From: Microbulbifer sp. MKSA007
GTDB taxonomy: Bacteria; Pseudomonadota; Gammaproteobacteria; Pseudomonadales; Cellvibrionaceae
NCBI GenBank assembly: GCA_032615215.1
Contig: CP128433.1
Location: 3,952,501 to 4,016,500, forward strand
Reading direction: 5' to 3'
Length of the DNA stretch: 64,000 nucleotides
Positions within the stretch are counted from its first letter, which is position 1. Each line of letters begins with the position of its first letter. A program made the position numbers and the translations under genes. Shown here piece by piece: positions 8,987 to 17,975 of this stretch. The notes under the pieces were generated by a model that searched no databases, was not told the origin of the DNA, and saw only the letters and a program-made list of their open reading frames with translations.

Positions 8987-10021
8987 TTACTCTTCCGGTA
9001 ATTCCGCAGCCTCTTCAGGGGTCGCAGGCACTAAATCACCGAGCAGCTGCGCACGCAACTGGCCTTCAATCTCGTTGCGAATATCGGGGTTATCGCGCAG
9101 GAACTTGGTAGCGTTCGCCTTGCCCTGGCCAATTTTGTCACCCTTGTAGCTGTACCAGGCTCCGGCTTTATCCACCAGCCCCATTTTCACGCCGTAATCG
9201 ACGACCTCACCAATCATGTTAATGCCTTCGCCATACATGATCTGGAACTCGGTCTGCTTAAACGGAGGAGCGACCTTGTTCTTAACCACCTTCACTCGGG
9301 TTTCGTTACCCACCACCTCATCGCCATCTTTAACGGAACCGATACGACGGATATCCAAACGCACAGAAGAGTAGAACTTGAGGGCATTACCACCAGTAGT
9401 GGTTTCAGGGCTGCCGAACATAACACCGATCTTCATGCGAATCTGGTTAATGAAGATCGCCAGGGTGTTGGTGTTCTTGATATTACCAGTGAGCTTACGC
9501 AGAGCCTGGGACATCAAACGAGCCTGCAAGCCCACGTGGGAATCACCCATCTCACCTTCGATCTCAGCGCGCGGGGTCAGGGCCGCAACGGAGTCTACTA
9601 CCAGCACATCAACGGCACCGGAGCGCACTAGCATATCGGCAACTTCCAGCGCCTGCTCACCGGTATCCGGCTGGGATACGATCAGCTCATCGACGTTAAC
9701 ACCCAGTTTTTCAGCGTAGATAGGGTCGAGGGCGTGCTCTGCATCCACGAAAGCACAAGTGCCACCCTTGCGCTGGGCCTCGGCAATCACCTGCAAGGTG
9801 AGGGTGGTCTTACCGGAAGATTCTGGTCCATAGATTTCAACGATACGGCCACGCGGCAAGCCGCCTATACCCAGGGCCACATCCAAGCCGAGGGAGCCGG
9901 TGGAGATCGCAGGAATACGCTCGCGCTCCTTGTCTCCCATACGCATCACAGTGCCTTTACCGAACTGACGTTCAATCTGAGATAGCGCCGCCTTTAATGC
10001 CTTGTCTTTATTGGAATCCAT
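8987..10021 (-). CDS. recA: Recombinase RecA
   Basis: A 344-aa DNA recombinase and SOS co-protease. Walker A is GPESSGKT (about residues 65-72), Walker B lies in VLVVDSVAAL, the L1/L2 region is present (GETGxxxHVGLQARLMSQALRKL and NQIRMKIGVMFGSPETTTGGNAL) and the C-terminus is acidic. An ATG six bases upstream (10027) is in frame. I prefer 10021 because GGGA sits 6 nt before it, whereas the upstream ATG overlaps that Shine-Dalgarno. A LexA box lies 55 bp upstream (10076-10095). recX follows immediately. Confidence 0.97.
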   Translation of the reverse strand: MDSNKDKALKAALSQIERQFGKGTVMRMGDKERERIPAISTGSLGLDVALGIGGLPRGRIVEIYGPESSGKTTLTLQVIAEAQRKGGTCAFVDAEHALDPIYAEKLGVNVDELIVSQPDTGEQALEVADMLVRSGAVDVLVVDSVAALTPRAEIEGEMGDSHVGLQARLMSQALRKLTGNIKNTNTLAIFINQIRMKIGVMFGSPETTTGGNALKFYSSVRLDIRRIGSVKDGDEVVGNETRVKVVKNKVAPPFKQTEFQIMYGEGINMIGEVVDYGVKMGLVDKAGAWYSYKGDKIGQGKANATKFLRDNPDIRNEIEGQLRAQLLGDLVPATPEEAAELPEE

Positions 10022-10075
10022 GACCATTCCCGTATTTCTGAGCTGAATTGAGTGGTGGCAAGCTTAACGAAGGAT

Positions 10076-10095
10076 TACTGTATAGGCAACCAGTA
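10076..10095 (-). promoter_or_regulatory. LexA (SOS) box of recA
   Basis: The sequence TACTGTATAGGCAACCAGTA has TACTG and CAGTA half-sites separated by 10 bp, matching the gammaproteobacterial LexA operator. It is 55 bp upstream of the recA start, so recA-recX should be induced by DNA damage. The same operator type is found in front of intI in this window. Confidence 0.88.
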
Positions 10096-10195
10096 ATTCC
10101 ATATACTGAGTACCAGCTTCAGACTGAGTGAGCCTCACTTCAAAAAGAAGTCTGAAGCCGGGGCAAACGAACAAAGATTGACCCAGCGGACAAGT

Positions 10196-10708
10196 TCAAA
10201 CCGGGTGCTCACGAACAATCCTTAACATTCCCTTCATCGCCTCAACGACCGTCTGCGATTGCACCTCTGCCCGGTTACCACTGAACAGAAAACACTTCGC
10301 ATCAATCTGCACTGGCTCTTGCCCCTCCGCATGGGCCCAGGCAATCCAAACCGTACCTACCGGCTTCTCGGCAGTGCCACCATCAGGCCCCGCGATACCA
10401 CTGACCGCAACGGCGAGATTGGCATCCATCATCGCCAGAACCCCACAAGCCATCTGCCGGGCGACCGGTTCACTCACTGCCCCAAACTGCTTGAGATCAT
10501 CGTTGTCGACACCCAGAACACCGTTCTTGATGCGATTCGCATAGCTCACGATCGATCCATCAAACCAATTCGAAGCACCTGCTATAGAGGTAATAGCCGC
10601 CGCAATCGCACCACCGGTGCAAGATTCTGCCGACGTCACACGCCAATCTCTCTTTTCCAGCTCCCCGCCCAACTCTCCGGCAAGCTCAGTTATCTCTCTG
10701 TATTCCAC
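10196..10708 (-). CDS. pncC: Nicotinamide-nucleotide amidohydrolase PncC (CinA C-terminal domain)
   Basis: A 170-aa stand-alone CinA C-terminal domain protein that deamidates NMN to nicotinate mononucleotide in pyridine-nucleotide recycling. The catalytic-site motif SAESCTGGAIAAAITSIAGAS (about residues 25-45), SYANRIKNGVLGV and the AVSGIAGPDGGTAEKPVGTVWIA signature are all present. It sits upstream of recA on the same strand, the common cinA-recA neighbourhood. Length is normal. Confidence 0.93.
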   Translation of the reverse strand: MEYREITELAGELGGELEKRDWRVTSAESCTGGAIAAAITSIAGASNWFDGSIVSYANRIKNGVLGVDNDDLKQFGAVSEPVARQMACGVLAMMDANLAVAVSGIAGPDGGTAEKPVGTVWIAWAHAEGQEPVQIDAKCFLFSGNRAEVQSQTVVEAMKGMLRIVREHPV

Positions 10709-11417
10709 CGTTTCTTCCTATTCAACCGCTCCAGGGCCACAACCGAATATTACAGCACAGAAGCGGGCTCTTATTCTGGGTGCCGACCTGCGGCAATCTT
10801 GCAAATTCCATTTTAAGTAAGCTGCCCCATACCGAATATACAGCTGCCCCTCAGTGGTGAAGCCGCAACCCCTTTAAAAACTCAATCCACGCCGGCTGCA
10901 CACCGGCGCCGACACCAAAAGATAAATCTCACGCTGTCGAAGCGCTCGCAAGCGGCGCCAGCACTCTAGAAAATAAAACTACCTATGGGAGCCAGGTTGC
11001 CAACTCTAATTTCCGCCGCCGGCCCACCTTCAAATTAGAATTTAAATTTTAAAAGGGGTCTTAAATCAGCAAATAATTTCAAGCGGGCAATCCAATAAGC
11101 AACAACAAATTTAAAAATAAAAACGTAAACAATGTAAAAACACATTAATACGCACTGGCTAATTCTAATTTTAAAGCAGAAAAATTTTGTATATGCGATA
11201 AGTTGGACCAGTCTCACGATAAAGGGCCCGGGCTTTCCCTATGCAACAATCGGCTTTTTGTTAGTCTGTTACTGCTGTACTGAATATATAAATATCACAA
11301 TAAAAAAGCAGATAAATCCCCAAGCCCAGCAAGCATTAATCATCGTGGCAGATCACCGCCATTATAAAAACACAATGAAGTTGGCACCCCCATAGATAAT
11401 TAAAGAAAGACAAAATC
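10709..11417. other. Gene-free stretch upstream of the first GH16 gene
   Basis: About 700 bp without a convincing gene. It is AT-rich near 11035-11180, where a 60-codon minus-strand frame has no family resemblance or good RBS. The part at 11189-11275 is a conserved block also found upstream of the second GH16 gene (separate entry). The rest holds nothing I recognise. Confidence 0.6.
11189..11275 (+). promoter_or_regulatory. Conserved upstream block of GH16 gene 1
   Basis: This block shares an interrupted but clear similarity with 13736-13815 in front of the second GH16 gene. Shared pieces in order are a GTATGCGAnAAG-like segment, GGAC, ACGATAA followed by G/C-rich bases, CTTTCC, ACAATCG and TTTTG-TAG. 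Since most other non-coding sequence between the paralogs has diverged, it probably carries a common promoter or operator. The regulator is not identifiable. Confidence 0.5.
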
Positions 11418-13451
11418 ATGAATTTAAAAAAATCAGCGATCGCGGCTGCTATTGTAGGCGCCTGTGTGTCCTCACTTGCCAATTCAAAAACTTTGGTCTG
11501 GGAAGATAATTTCGACGGCGACAGTATTGATAAGTCCGTTTGGACTTACGATGTGGGCAACTCAGGCTGGGGTAACAATGAACTGCAAACCTACACCGAT
11601 GATAGCGCCAATGCCTATATCGAAGATGGCAACCTTATTATTCAAGCACTGCAAAACGACGACGGCAGTTTTACTTCTGCCCGCCTGAAATCCCTGGGTC
11701 GTATGACTTATAAATACGGCACCATTGAAGCCCGCATTAAATTACCCGACCTGGATGCCGGATTGTGGCCCGCCTTCTGGCAGCTGGGTGGCGACTACGG
11801 CCAAGTGGGCTGGCCCGCTTGCGGCGAACTGGATATTCTTGAAGCGGGCATGGCCGACGCGCTCAATGCCGGCACGGTCAACTCAGAAGTTTCCGGCGCT
11901 TTCCATTGGTGGCATGAATCCGATGACTACACCGGCCAGGCGGACTACGGTCAATCGAAAAACCTTGTTGATGACTTCGGCTCCAGCACTGACCTCACTG
12001 AGGACTACCATATTTTCGGCATGACCTGGACACCGGACAGCATCGTCATGTGGGTCGACGACGAAGCCAATGAAATTATTAGCATCGGCAGTGAAGACCC
12101 CGCATTTGACGAGTTCCGTCAACACCACTTCCTGATCCTGAACTTAGCGGTAGGTGGCGTCTTCCCGGAGATTTACGCTAACAGTGAAATCACCGCACCG
12201 ATGCCCGCCAAAATGTATGTGGACTATGTTCGCATCTACGATAACGACGACAGCAGCTACAGCACAGAAATCTCCCTGGCAGAAGACACTGCCAAAACAG
12301 GTGATATCGGCGTATTTTCCGAGGGCAGTAACCTCTCCGAATCCCTGGAGCTCGGCACCGATACCGAGCTGTATGTCTGGAACCAGAACAGCATGTCAGC
12401 TACTGTCAGCGCCGAAGCTGCCGAGGGTGATGAAGCCCTCGAGTTTGATATTACCGCTGGTGAATGGTTCGGTATGGGTTTCTGGATGCATTATGACCTA
12501 AACCTAATGAACTACGAAAACGGTCATCTCAATTTCAAAATGAAAACCACCAGCAGCCAAACTATCGGCATTGGTATTTCCAGTACTGGTGGCGGAGATG
12601 CCTGGGTAGACCTGGTGGATGGTGATGGTACCTACGGCCTGGAGCGCGATGGCGAATGGCATCAGGTCAGTATCCCCCTGAGTAAGTTAGGAGTGGACTT
12701 CAACACTATCAGTCAGGCATTTATGATTCGAGGTGATGCCGCCTCTGAAGATTTTGTCCTATCCATTGACGATATCTACTTTAGCGAAAGTGTGGAAAAA
12801 ACAGCCCCGACCGATGTCTTTTCTCTCTACACCGAAACTACAGAGGCCAATTCAACTTTTACACTGGGAACTGATGGCAACCTGTATATTTGGGGCGATA
12901 CCCTGTTGGAGGCCACACAAACCCCATTCGAAGGTGAAGAATCCCTCTCCTATTACTCCTCCGGGGCCGGCTGGTTCGGAATGGCATTTACTGCCGACAG
13001 CTACTACGATCTATCCGCTTTCGATAATGATACTGCAACGCTGAATTTCGCCCTGAAAACCAGCTCAGAAACCACCTTTAAGATTGGCATGAAGAGCGGT
13101 AGCGTCAACGATATTGGCCAGCAGTGGATTGAATTTGCCAGCGGCTCCGATCCTTATGAATTCGCACGGGATGGCGAGTGGCACCAGGTATCAATCCCCG
13201 TTTCTGATTTCAGTAGTGAAGTAGATATGTCAAATGTTATCCAACTATTTGAGCTACTGGGCGTCGATGGAGATATCAGCGATATTGAAATTGACGATAT
13301 CTATTTCTCCGGCGGAAGCTCAGACAGCGATAGTAATGACAACTGTCGTCCACACTCCCACAAGTGCCACCCTCATCATAAAAGGCACAAGCATCGCCAT
13401 GGAAACTGCACCCCACCTGCACGATGCGCACAGGGACCCCGTAGACATTAA
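11418..13451 (+). CDS. Secreted GH16 beta-glucanase (laminarinase-like) with a His-rich C-terminal tail
   Basis: A 677-aa exported protein with a Sec signal peptide (residues 1-22, hydrophobic AIAAAIVGACVSSLA). A GH16 catalytic domain follows (about 24-278) with the retaining-glycosidase motif E137-L-D139-I-L-E142, most like endo-beta-1,3-glucanases. Two related beta-rich repeats (about 280-460 and 465-630) follow, each with a GEW-FGM or GAGWFGMAF core, FKMKTTS/FALKTSS, DGEWHQVSIP and a final SIDDIYFSE/EIDDIYFSG, resembling carbohydrate-binding beta-sandwich modules. The last 40 residues are unusual, a Ser/Asp linker followed by a His/Lys/Arg/Cys-rich tail. The RBS is GAAAGA before ATG. A strong terminator follows. 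It is a paralog of the next gene. Confidence 0.9.
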   Translation: MNLKKSAIAAAIVGACVSSLANSKTLVWEDNFDGDSIDKSVWTYDVGNSGWGNNELQTYTDDSANAYIEDGNLIIQALQNDDGSFTSARLKSLGRMTYKYGTIEARIKLPDLDAGLWPAFWQLGGDYGQVGWPACGELDILEAGMADALNAGTVNSEVSGAFHWWHESDDYTGQADYGQSKNLVDDFGSSTDLTEDYHIFGMTWTPDSIVMWVDDEANEIISIGSEDPAFDEFRQHHFLILNLAVGGVFPEIYANSEITAPMPAKMYVDYVRIYDNDDSSYSTEISLAEDTAKTGDIGVFSEGSNLSESLELGTDTELYVWNQNSMSATVSAEAAEGDEALEFDITAGEWFGMGFWMHYDLNLMNYENGHLNFKMKTTSSQTIGIGISSTGGGDAWVDLVDGDGTYGLERDGEWHQVSIPLSKLGVDFNTISQAFMIRGDAASEDFVLSIDDIYFSESVEKTAPTDVFSLYTETTEANSTFTLGTDGNLYIWGDTLLEATQTPFEGEESLSYYSSGAGWFGMAFTADSYYDLSAFDNDTATLNFALKTSSETTFKIGMKSGSVNDIGQQWIEFASGSDPYEFARDGEWHQVSIPVSDFSSEVDMSNVIQLFELLGVDGDISDIEIDDIYFSGGSSDSDSNDNCRPHSHKCHPHHKRHKHRHGNCTPPARCAQGPRRH

Positions 13452-13458
13452 AAAACAA

Positions 13459-13492
13459 GGGCGCCGCTAAATAGCAGCGCCCTTTTCTTTTT
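13459..13492 (+). terminator. Rho-independent terminator after GH16 gene 1
   Basis: GGGCGCCGCT pairs with AGCAGCGCCC (one internal mismatch/bulge) around an AAAT loop, followed by TTTTCTTTTT. It starts 8 bp after the stop codon, so the two GH16 genes are separate transcription units. Confidence 0.88.
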
Positions 13493-13967
13493 ACGCCACC
13501 CAACTTTTTCACCAGCATCAAAACCCGCCCTGTCTGCCGGCAGATATTATCTTTTAAAGATATGATCCTGTGTGAGGGAAAGCACAACAACAATAAACCC
13601 AGATTAAATTTGCTCGCACTTTTGCCCAACACAGAAAGATCAAAAACAGAATTCCCGCACAAAACACTTGCAAACAAAAACACAAAAAGGAATTTATTTT
13701 CTTGTAAAAAAATTACAAGAAAATAATTTTTCAAGTGTATGCGACAAGCAGGACTACAACTACGATAAGGGGGCCAGATTCGCTTTCCTGTGGAACAATC
13801 GTTTTGCTAGGCTTTGCCCGTGACCAGCACCTGTTTTTCGCGTGAATTTTAGGCAATTACAATTTAAGTAATCTGCATTCATTAAATCCACAAGCAACAT
13901 TTGACTGAGTCACACCATTCCTATCAGGCATTTTATTCTTATAAATAATTAACAACGAAAGAAAATT
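13493..13967. other. Intergenic region between the two GH16 genes
   Basis: No gene is supported. It contains the palindrome CTTGTAA-5 nt-TTACAAG at 13701-13719 and, just after it, the conserved block 13736-13815. A minus-strand frame here overlaps the terminator and the end of the GH16 gene and is not credible. Confidence 0.6.
13736..13815 (+). promoter_or_regulatory. Conserved upstream block of GH16 gene 2
   Basis: This is the counterpart of 11189-11275, with the same order of short conserved segments (TATGCGACAAG, GGAC, ACGATAA, CTTTCC, GAACAATCG, TTTTGCTAG). It lies about 150 bp before the start codon. Probable common control of both glucanases is inferred from this conservation. Confidence 0.5.
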
Positions 13968-16700
13968 ATGATTATTAAAAAATCAGCGATAGCCGCAGCT
14001 ATTGTCGGCACCTTTGTGTCCTCAATAGCCAATGCAAAAACTTTGGTCTGGGAAGATAATTTTGACGGAGACACTATCGATACCTCCGTCTGGACCTACG
14101 ATGTTGGCAACTCCGGCTGGGGTAACAACGAGTTACAAAATTATACCGATGATAGCGACAACGCTTATATCGAAGACGGCAACCTGATTATTCAGGCCGT
14201 ACAGGAAAGTGACGGCAGTTTTACTTCTGCTCGCCTAAAGTCGCTCGGGCGTCTGTCCTACAAATACGGAACCATTGAAGCTCGAATTAAATTGCCGGAT
14301 TTGGATGCGGGACTATGGCCAGCATTCTGGCAACTGGGCAGCGACTACGGTCAAGCCGGTTGGCCTGCCTGTGGCGAACTGGATATTCTCGAAGCGGGTA
14401 TGGCCGAAGCGCTAGAAGCCGGCGTCGTAAATTCTGAAATTTCCGGAGCCTTCCACTGGTGGCACGAGTCCGACGACTACACCGGGCAAGCAGATTATGG
14501 TATATCGCAAAACCTGGTTGAGGACTTCGGTTCCAGCTCCGACCTCACTGAGGATTACCATATCTTCGGCATGACCTGGACGCCCGATAGCATCGTTATG
14601 TGGGTGGATGACGAATCCAACCAAATCGCAGCTTTGACGGATACCAGTGATTCCGCATTCGATGAATTTCGCCAGCATAACTTTTTAATTCTCAACCTAG
14701 CAGTAGGTGGCATCTTCCCGCAGATCTATGACAACAGCGAGATCACTGCCCCAATGCCCGCAAAGATGTATGTTGACTACGTACGTATCTACGACAACGA
14801 TGACAGCAGCTACAGCACCGAGCTCTCCCTGGCTGCCGATACCGCCAAAAGTGGCCACCTGGGCGTGTTCGGGGACAGCAGCGATATTTCCGAATCCCTG
14901 ACGTTTGGCACTGATATCGAGCTCTACGTCTGGAACAATATGGAAAGCCAATCCAGCGTCGACGAGAGTGATGCCCTGGAGTTCCAAATCGATACCGGCG
15001 AATGGTATGGCATGGGTGTATGGATGCACTACGACCTGAATTTGATGAACTATCAAAATGGTCACCTGAACTTCCGCATGAAAACCACTAGCGAAGAGAC
15101 TATCGGCATCGGTATCAACAGTACCAGCGGTGGTGAGTCCTGGGTGGACCTGAGCGTAGAAGGCGATACTTTTGGCCTGGAACGGAATGGGCAATGGCAC
15201 GAGGTGAGTATCCCCCTGAGCAAATTTGGGGTGGACTACAACACCATTAGCCAGGCATTTATGGTACGCGGCGATGGACCGTCAGAAGCCTTTACCCTTT
15301 CCATTGACGATATTTACTTTAGTGAGAGCGTTGAAAAAACCACGCCAAGCGGCACCTTCTCCCTATACAGTGAAAACACCGAGGCCGACTCCAGTTTCGA
15401 ACTGGGCACTGATGGCAATCTGTATATCTGGGGCGAAACCCTGATCGAAACTTCTCCTTCCCCTTACGAAGGATCTGAGTCCCTGTCCTACACCTCCGCA
15501 GGTGCTGGCTGGTTTGGCATGGCTTTCACTGCTGACTATTACTACGACATGTCAGCCTTCGACAACGATACCGCCACGCTCAATTTTGCTTTGAAAAGCA
15601 GCTCCACCACGACCTTTAAGATCGGCATGAAGAGCGGCAGCATTGACGATGTAGAACAAAAGTGGATTGACTTTGCCAATGGCGCCGATCCCTACGGTTT
15701 CGCACGGGATGGCCAGTGGCACCAGATATCTATCCCCGTAAGCGACTTCAGTGACGAAGTAGACATGTCTAACGTGGTTCAACTATTCGAGCTTCTAGGC
15801 GTAGATGGAGAAATCAGCGATATCGAGATCGACAATATCTACTTCTCTGGCGGTACTGGCGGCAACGATGACTCCGGTGACGATTCCGATAGTGGAGGCG
15901 ACGAGGACGACGGCGAAGGCTCTGGCGATAGCGGTGAAGCTGGCAGCCAGGACCTGATTGCACAGGCTACCGTCACCGCCAGCAACGAAATCCAGCCCAT
16001 CGCAAATGCAGTTGATGATAACAGCAGCACCCGCTGGGAAAGCGCCCATGGCGGTGACTCAGTATGGGTACTACTGGACCTAGGTGAGGCAGAAGCTCTG
16101 AACACCCTGACAATCGACTGGGAAACAGCCAACGCTGCGACCTATACGGTACAAGGCAGTAACGACACTATTTCCTGGACCACACTGGCCAACTTTAGTG
16201 GTGGTAGCGCCGGAGAGAGAACCGATGAGCACTCCCTGAGTGGAAGCTATCGATATGTGCGCCTGTACTTCACTGAGCGCAGCACAAGCTATGGCTACTC
16301 CATCTGGGAGCTGGGCTTAACTGGTGGCGACGGTCAGGCTTCAAGTATCTCTGCAACCTCTGAACTGCAAAGTGCTGAACTGGCAATCGACGGAGATAGC
16401 AATACCCGCTGGGAGAGCGCCCACGGTGTGGACAATGTCAGCCTGACTTATGACTTGGGCTCTGTACAGTCCATTGGCACCCTCAATATCGACTGGGAAA
16501 CTGCCAATGCGGCTGCCTACACTCTGCTCGGCAGTACCGATGGCAGCAACTGGACAACTGTTGAGTCATTTTCTGGAATGGGAACCGGTGGACGCACCGA
16601 CGCAATCACCGTAGAGGGAAACTACCGTTACCTGAAGATTGACTGCACCGAACGCAATACCGTGTACGGCTACTCCATTTGGGAAATTAACACTTATTAA
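13968..16700 (+). CDS. Secreted GH16 beta-glucanase with two C-terminal F5/8 type C (CBM32-like) domains
   Basis: A 910-aa paralog of the preceding gene. The signal peptide ends in an AxA-type site (SIANA), the GH16 domain has the same E137-L-D-I-L-E142 catalytic motif, and the same two beta-rich repeats follow to about residue 630. An Asp/Gly/Ser/Glu-rich linker (about 632-660) then leads to two tandem discoidin-like domains (about 663-790 and 795-910). Each of these has NAVDDNSSTRWESAHG or AIDGDSNTRWESAHG, IDWETANAA-YT, and a YRY/YSIWE end. These modules probably bind polysaccharide. The likely role is extracellular laminarin or mixed-linked glucan depolymerisation. Confidence 0.92.
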   Translation: MIIKKSAIAAAIVGTFVSSIANAKTLVWEDNFDGDTIDTSVWTYDVGNSGWGNNELQNYTDDSDNAYIEDGNLIIQAVQESDGSFTSARLKSLGRLSYKYGTIEARIKLPDLDAGLWPAFWQLGSDYGQAGWPACGELDILEAGMAEALEAGVVNSEISGAFHWWHESDDYTGQADYGISQNLVEDFGSSSDLTEDYHIFGMTWTPDSIVMWVDDESNQIAALTDTSDSAFDEFRQHNFLILNLAVGGIFPQIYDNSEITAPMPAKMYVDYVRIYDNDDSSYSTELSLAADTAKSGHLGVFGDSSDISESLTFGTDIELYVWNNMESQSSVDESDALEFQIDTGEWYGMGVWMHYDLNLMNYQNGHLNFRMKTTSEETIGIGINSTSGGESWVDLSVEGDTFGLERNGQWHEVSIPLSKFGVDYNTISQAFMVRGDGPSEAFTLSIDDIYFSESVEKTTPSGTFSLYSENTEADSSFELGTDGNLYIWGETLIETSPSPYEGSESLSYTSAGAGWFGMAFTADYYYDMSAFDNDTATLNFALKSSSTTTFKIGMKSGSIDDVEQKWIDFANGADPYGFARDGQWHQISIPVSDFSDEVDMSNVVQLFELLGVDGEISDIEIDNIYFSGGTGGNDDSGDDSDSGGDEDDGEGSGDSGEAGSQDLIAQATVTASNEIQPIANAVDDNSSTRWESAHGGDSVWVLLDLGEAEALNTLTIDWETANAATYTVQGSNDTISWTTLANFSGGSAGERTDEHSLSGSYRYVRLYFTERSTSYGYSIWELGLTGGDGQASSISATSELQSAELAIDGDSNTRWESAHGVDNVSLTYDLGSVQSIGTLNIDWETANAAAYTLLGSTDGSNWTTVESFSGMGTGGRTDAITVEGNYRYLKIDCTERNTVYGYSIWEINTY

Positions 16701-16722
16701 TTACAGCTGGTAGTAGCAACTT

Positions 16723-16747
16723 GGGCAGTACTTCTACAGTGCTGCCC
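16723..16747 (+). terminator. Weak hairpin after GH16 gene 2
   Basis: GGGCAGTAC pairs with GTGCTGCCC around TTCTACA (one mismatch). No U-tract follows on either strand, so it may only be a 3'-end stabilising hairpin or a weak terminator. Confidence 0.3.
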
Positions 16748-16862
16748 TACCTATAAACTGTCCCCGAAGGAACTAAAATTCCAAAGCTAGAGGTGCTACA
16801 CACCTTTGCACAGTAATTCTTTCTAATTCAAATCCAACCTGAAAATAATAATCTTCTCAAGG

Positions 16863-17296
16863 CTAGCGGTAGACCATCGCAAGAATCGAGCGCCCCTGCT
16901 TTACGTAACTACGGAATAAATCCCCAACAGGACCACTTAACTCATTCACTTCAACCCTCTCAAACCCCAAAGAGGAGTAAAAAGGCTCCAGGTGGTCGTA
17001 GGGAAATGTATAGGTGTCACTATCAAAACGTTCAGCAAGGAGCATCAACAGCTGCCTTGCAACACCCTGCCCTTGATGATCTGGTGCAACAGCAACTCCG
17101 GCCAGGAGCTTAAAGCTCTCATAGCGCCGCAAATAACCGCAGGCAATCACCTCCCCCGTTCGCCGCGCACTATCCCGCAGTCCTCATGGCGTTTGGCTTT
17201 GCCACGAAATCCATACATGCGATAAAATTTGTTCGCTAGCGGAATCTCTATATCTGCCAGCCACTGAACACTATTAGAAGGCTGCGTTTTCGCCAT
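16863..17296 (-). pseudogene. GNAT-family N-acetyltransferase, frameshifted
   Basis: The N-terminal part (MAKTQPSNSVQWLADIEIP..., from 17296) and the C-terminal part are in different frames. The C-terminal part holds the acetyl-CoA site VAVAPDHQGQGVARQLL and the FYSSLGFERVE motif. The frames switch near 17170-17185, around a short G-run (CTGCGGGATAGTG on the minus strand). Inserting one base there would restore a continuous GNAT protein of about 144 aa (reading ARRTGEVIACGYLRRYESF across the junction). This is either a recent one-base deletion or a sequencing error. Two nearby genes show the same kind of defect. Confidence 0.8.
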
Positions 17297-17327
17297 AAAC
17301 CTGCCCCTGTACCCCTGAAGTAGAAAA

Positions 17328-17933
17328 ATGCCCAGAGAGACCTGTAGCACCTGCCTGCGCCCGCCCAATGTCTGTTATTGCAGTGCGTTGGTGAGCCTGG
17401 CTAATACCATAAAAGTGGTGATCATACAGCACCCACAAGAAGAGAAGCACCCGTTCAATACCGGGCGTATGGCGCACCTGTGTTTAAATAACAGCGAAAT
17501 GCTTATCTCTGAAACCCTTCCTAATCATCAGCTGGACAGGCTACTCGATACACCCAGCGCTCTACTCTATCCGTCACTATCATGGCTACCCCAAACACCC
17601 CAATTAGCTGAAGGGAACAATACCCTTAGCCACCAGAATCAGCTGGAAAAGATTGAACAGCTAATTGTTATAGATGCGACTTGGAAAAAATCTAAAAAGA
17701 TTCTTCACCTGAACCCCAAGCTACAACAGCTTCCAAGAGTCAATCTCAGTGGGGACTTGAAATCCAACTACGCAATTCGGAAAACCACCGTTGCGGATGG
17801 TCTGTCAACCATTGAAAGTATTGCCTTGGCTATGACTCGACTTGAAGATAAAAATGAGTATTCCAAGCTTCTGCAACCATTTGAAAAGATGATTAGCCTG
17901 CAACAGCAGAGCTATTCAGCAGAGCCAACTTAG
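17328..17933 (+). CDS. DTW-domain protein (tRNA-uridine aminocarboxypropyltransferase family)
   Basis: A 201-aa protein of the DTW family (TapT/TuaA type), which transfers the 3-amino-3-carboxypropyl group of SAM to uridine in tRNA to make acp3U. Visible features are the N-terminal Cys cluster CSTCLRPPNVCYC, the IIQHPQEEKHPFNTGRMA motif, the D-x-T-W motif as VIDATWKKSKK (about residue 115) and a C-terminal STIESIALA motif. It is divergent from the GNAT gene. The exact tRNA position is not deducible. Confidence 0.88.
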   Translation: MPRETCSTCLRPPNVCYCSALVSLANTIKVVIIQHPQEEKHPFNTGRMAHLCLNNSEMLISETLPNHQLDRLLDTPSALLYPSLSWLPQTPQLAEGNNTLSHQNQLEKIEQLIVIDATWKKSKKILHLNPKLQQLPRVNLSGDLKSNYAIRKTTVADGLSTIESIALAMTRLEDKNEYSKLLQPFEKMISLQQQSYSAEPT

Positions 17934-17975
17934 GGCATTTGATACTCACAGTCAGTGAGGCCTCAAGCAAAGAAC

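Noticed and set aside
11035..11217. Minus-strand frame of 60 codons before the GH16 gene
   Set aside because: AT-rich, no RBS, no family pattern. It overlaps the likely control region of the GH16 gene.
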